DNA from: Myxococcota bacterium
Lineage (GTDB): Bacteria; Myxococcota_A; UBA9160; PR03
Length of the DNA stretch: 6,806 nt
Direction: 5' to 3'
Assembly (NCBI GenBank): GCA_030066475.1
Contig: JASJBO010000382.1
Location: 1-6,806 of the forward strand
A program made the translations under genes and the position numbers. A model generated the notes under the pieces. The model saw only the letters and a list, made by a program, of their open reading frames with translations. It made no database searches and had not been told where the DNA came from. Numbering within the stretch: position 1 is the first letter of the stretch; the number at the start of each line of letters is the position of its first letter. Below are positions 5,325-6,806 of this stretch, piece after piece.

Positions 5325-6806
5325 CTACGGCGCCGTGACCAGCTCGAGCTCGAGCTGCACCTCCGCCTTGCCCTCGCCGAAGACGATCTTCTCGCTGCTG
5401 GCCAGGTAGTCGACCCCGGGCACCGGCTGGAACAGGCCGCCGCCCACGACGTAGAGCGCGGCCACCACGTGGTACTCGCCGCTCAGCCCGACGTCCTCGT
5501 GCGCCAGGACGAAGTCCCGCGTCGCGCTCAGGATCTCGTCGACGTCTCCCCGGCCGTTGCCGTCCGCGTCCGCGTTCACGATCAACACCAGGACGGCCGC
5601 GGGCGGGCCCGTCACCGGAAGCGAGTTCGCCAGCGTCACGATCAGCTGCGTGGGCTGGGCGTCGAAGGTGTCCGGGACCGAGAGGGTCGCGACCAGGCTC
5701 GCCGGCGGCGACTCCTGCTCCACGATGAAGGCCTGGCCGGTGGTCAGGGTCGTGCCCACCCAGTCGAGGTCTCCGTCCCCGTCGACGTCGACCATGGCGA
5801 AGTCGCCGGGCAGCCGGATGTCGCGGAAGATCAGGTTGGGCTGCCAGAGCGCGTCGCTCTCGGGCCCGGGGTTGCGGTGCCAGACGCCGCGATGGGCGGT
5901 GTGGTCGGCGCTGACGACGTCCATGTGCCCGTCGCCATCCATGTCCGCCAGCCACATGTCGCTCGGCGAGGTCAATCCGGAGATGATCACCTGCGGCACC
6001 CACGGGTCGGCTAGGTCGTCGCCCGGATGGTGGTAGCGCGTGACCGTGGAGCTGAAGATCTGGTTCGCGATCAGGTCCTTGCGCCCGCTGCCGTCGAAGT
6101 CGTGGAACCACATGTCGGCCGACGCCCAGTTGTCGTCGTCGATGACCACCTTCTGCCAGGGAGCGTCCCAGCCGCCGGGCCCCGGGTTGACGCCCAGCCA
6201 GATCTCGCCGCGGAAGCGGGGCGGATCGGTGTTCGGGATGTCGAACATCGCGTTGTACACGACCTCGGGATAGCCGTCGCCGTTCAGGTCGGCGCTCTTG
6301 TAGGCGAGGGTGCCCCGGATGGCCGGGTCCGTGTCGGCCGCGATGGTCTGCAGGTGCGGAATCCACGGGTCGTCGCTCCGGCCCGTGTTCTCCAGCCAGC
6401 TCCCCACCGCCGAGGAGCCGAAGGCCGCGCTCAGCGCGAGATCGTCATCACCGTCGTTGTCGATGTCGGCGGGCACCACGATCATCGAGTTGTAGTTGAG
6501 CTCGGTGGGGACCGGATTCTCGATCACGACCGACCGCTCCCACACGCCGTCCTTCCGGACGTAGGAGAGCACGTTCCCGGCGCCGTCCTCGAGCGGAGCC
6601 AGCCCGGGGATGTTCAGGCCCACGACGATCATCGGCGCGCCGCCGTGGTCGATGACCCGGACGCCCCACGGGCTGTAGAAGAGCGGGTCGCTCTCGGACC
6701 ACGCGTCGATGATCTCGCTGTCGCGGACCGCGCCGTCCTCGTCGAGGTAGTGGACCCCGAGCTTGAGCACGGTCAGCGGCAGGTCCGGCTCCTCGAAGTG
6801 GGGCTC
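5325..6806 (-). CDS. FG-GAP/VCBS-repeat beta-propeller protein, N-terminus outside the window
   Basis: The frame is open to the right edge (first in-window residues EPHFEEPDLPLTVLKLGV), so 493 residues plus the TAG stop are seen and the GTG at 6770 is probably internal. From the window edge, calcium-type loops DxDxDGxxD recur at residues 114-122, 173-181, 236-244, 288-296 and 340-348 (DIDNDGDDD, DLNGDGYPE, DFDGSGRKD, DMDGDGHMD, DVDGDGDLD). They are 52-63 residues apart, the blade spacing of integrin-like FG-GAP/VCBS propellers. A second repeated element, N-x-G followed by P-W or L-W and then I, lies between loops (about 139-155, 207-222, 259-275, 312-327). After about residue 370 there is a beta-rich C-terminal domain with one more loop, DADGNGRGD (413-421). 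Such proteins are usually secreted or on the surface and bind calcium, ligands or sugars; the signal sequence would be off the window. No catalytic residues are recognised. The ligand and function are unknown. Confidence 0.85.
   Translation of the reverse strand, partial: EPHFEEPDLPLTVLKLGVHYLDEDGAVRDSEIIDAWSESDPLFYSPWGVRVIDHGGAPMIVVGLNIPGLAPLEDGAGNVLSYVRKDGVWERSVVIENPVPTELNYNSMIVVPADIDNDGDDDLALSAAFGSSAVGSWLENTGRSDDPWIPHLQTIAADTDPAIRGTLAYKSADLNGDGYPEVVYNAMFDIPNTDPPRFRGEIWLGVNPGPGGWDAPWQKVVIDDDNWASADMWFHDFDGSGRKDLIANQIFSSTVTRYHHPGDDLADPWVPQVIISGLTSPSDMWLADMDGDGHMDVVSADHTAHRGVWHRNPGPESDALWQPNLIFRDIRLPGDFAMVDVDGDGDLDWVGTTLTTGQAFIVEQESPPASLVATLSVPDTFDAQPTQLIVTLANSLPVTGPPAAVLVLIVNADADGNGRGDVDEILSATRDFVLAHEDVGLSGEYHVVAALYVVGGGLFQPVPGVDYLASSEKIVFGEGKAEVQLELELVTAP
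5340..5357. repeat. 18-bp perfect palindrome at the 3' end of the propeller gene
   Basis: CAGCTCGAGCTCGAGCTG equals its own reverse complement. It encodes the QLELEL near the C-terminus of the propeller protein, 13 bases inside its stop. GTG (5335-5337) and CAC (5358-5360) flank it and could extend the pairing with a two-base bulge. Alternating Leu/Glu codons (CTC/GAG) make such palindromes by themselves, so it may be incidental. It sits close to the convergent junction (5288-5324), which otherwise holds only short GC stems such as GCCG/CGGC (5316-5319 with 5328-5331) and no T-tract. Confidence 0.5.

Noticed and set aside
5316..5331. GCCG/CGGC stem as a terminator between the peptidase and propeller genes
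   Set aside because: It has only four pairs with an eight-base loop, no T-tract, and overlaps the propeller stop codon.
5469..6014. Plus-strand open frames opposite the propeller gene (also 5557-6036)
   Set aside because: They are antisense shadows with no motif and no ribosome binding site of note.
5005..6366. Minus-strand open frame of 453 codons overlapping the propeller gene and the end of the peptidase gene
   Set aside because: It is Arg/Pro/Gly-rich and out of frame with the calcium-loop repeats, so it is a shadow of the propeller frame.

Overview
The window is very G+C-rich, with G or C at most third codon positions. This fits a high-GC Gram-negative bacterium: it carries an inner-membrane RND exporter of the tripartite efflux type, with the tail of what looks like its periplasmic adaptor just upstream. 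A lineage cannot be fixed from this sequence. A luciferase-like flavin/F420 oxidoreductase and a calcium-motif FG-GAP protein side by side would suit a myxobacterial, 'deltaproteobacterial' or related environmental lineage, but that is inference. No RNA gene, CRISPR array, insertion sequence or integrase was found.

Layout. (1) Positions 1-3296, plus strand: the last 37 codons of a probable RND adaptor overlap the GTG start of a complete 1061-residue RND permease by four bases, so the two form an efflux operon continuing from the left. (2) Positions 3316-4197, minus strand: a lone luciferase-like oxidoreductase, convergent with the permease. A bulged stem-loop in the 19-bp gap may act as a shared transcription end. 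(3) Positions 4198-4396: a 199-bp divergent intergenic region with a small GNRA-loop hairpin, a GGGGCC repeat cluster of near-quadruplex form, and a strong ribosome binding site for the next gene. (4) Positions 4397-5287, plus strand: a peptidoglycan-binding domain fused to an M15/VanX-VanY-like zinc peptidase, with no signal peptide. (5) Positions 5325-6806, minus strand: a large FG-GAP/VCBS beta-propeller protein, open at the right edge so its N-terminus is missing, and convergent with the peptidase.

Working together. Only the adaptor and permease are clearly functionally linked. The oxidoreductase, peptidase and propeller protein are each transcribed separately from their visible neighbours, and nothing ties them into one pathway. 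Several are envelope-related (efflux, peptidoglycan, probable surface or secreted propeller), but this is weak grouping. I do not see convincing evidence of a novel multi-gene system. The most unusual points are the leaderless peptidoglycan peptidase with its enlarged insert, the RND permease lacking the usual TM10 lysine, and the G-rich divergent leader.
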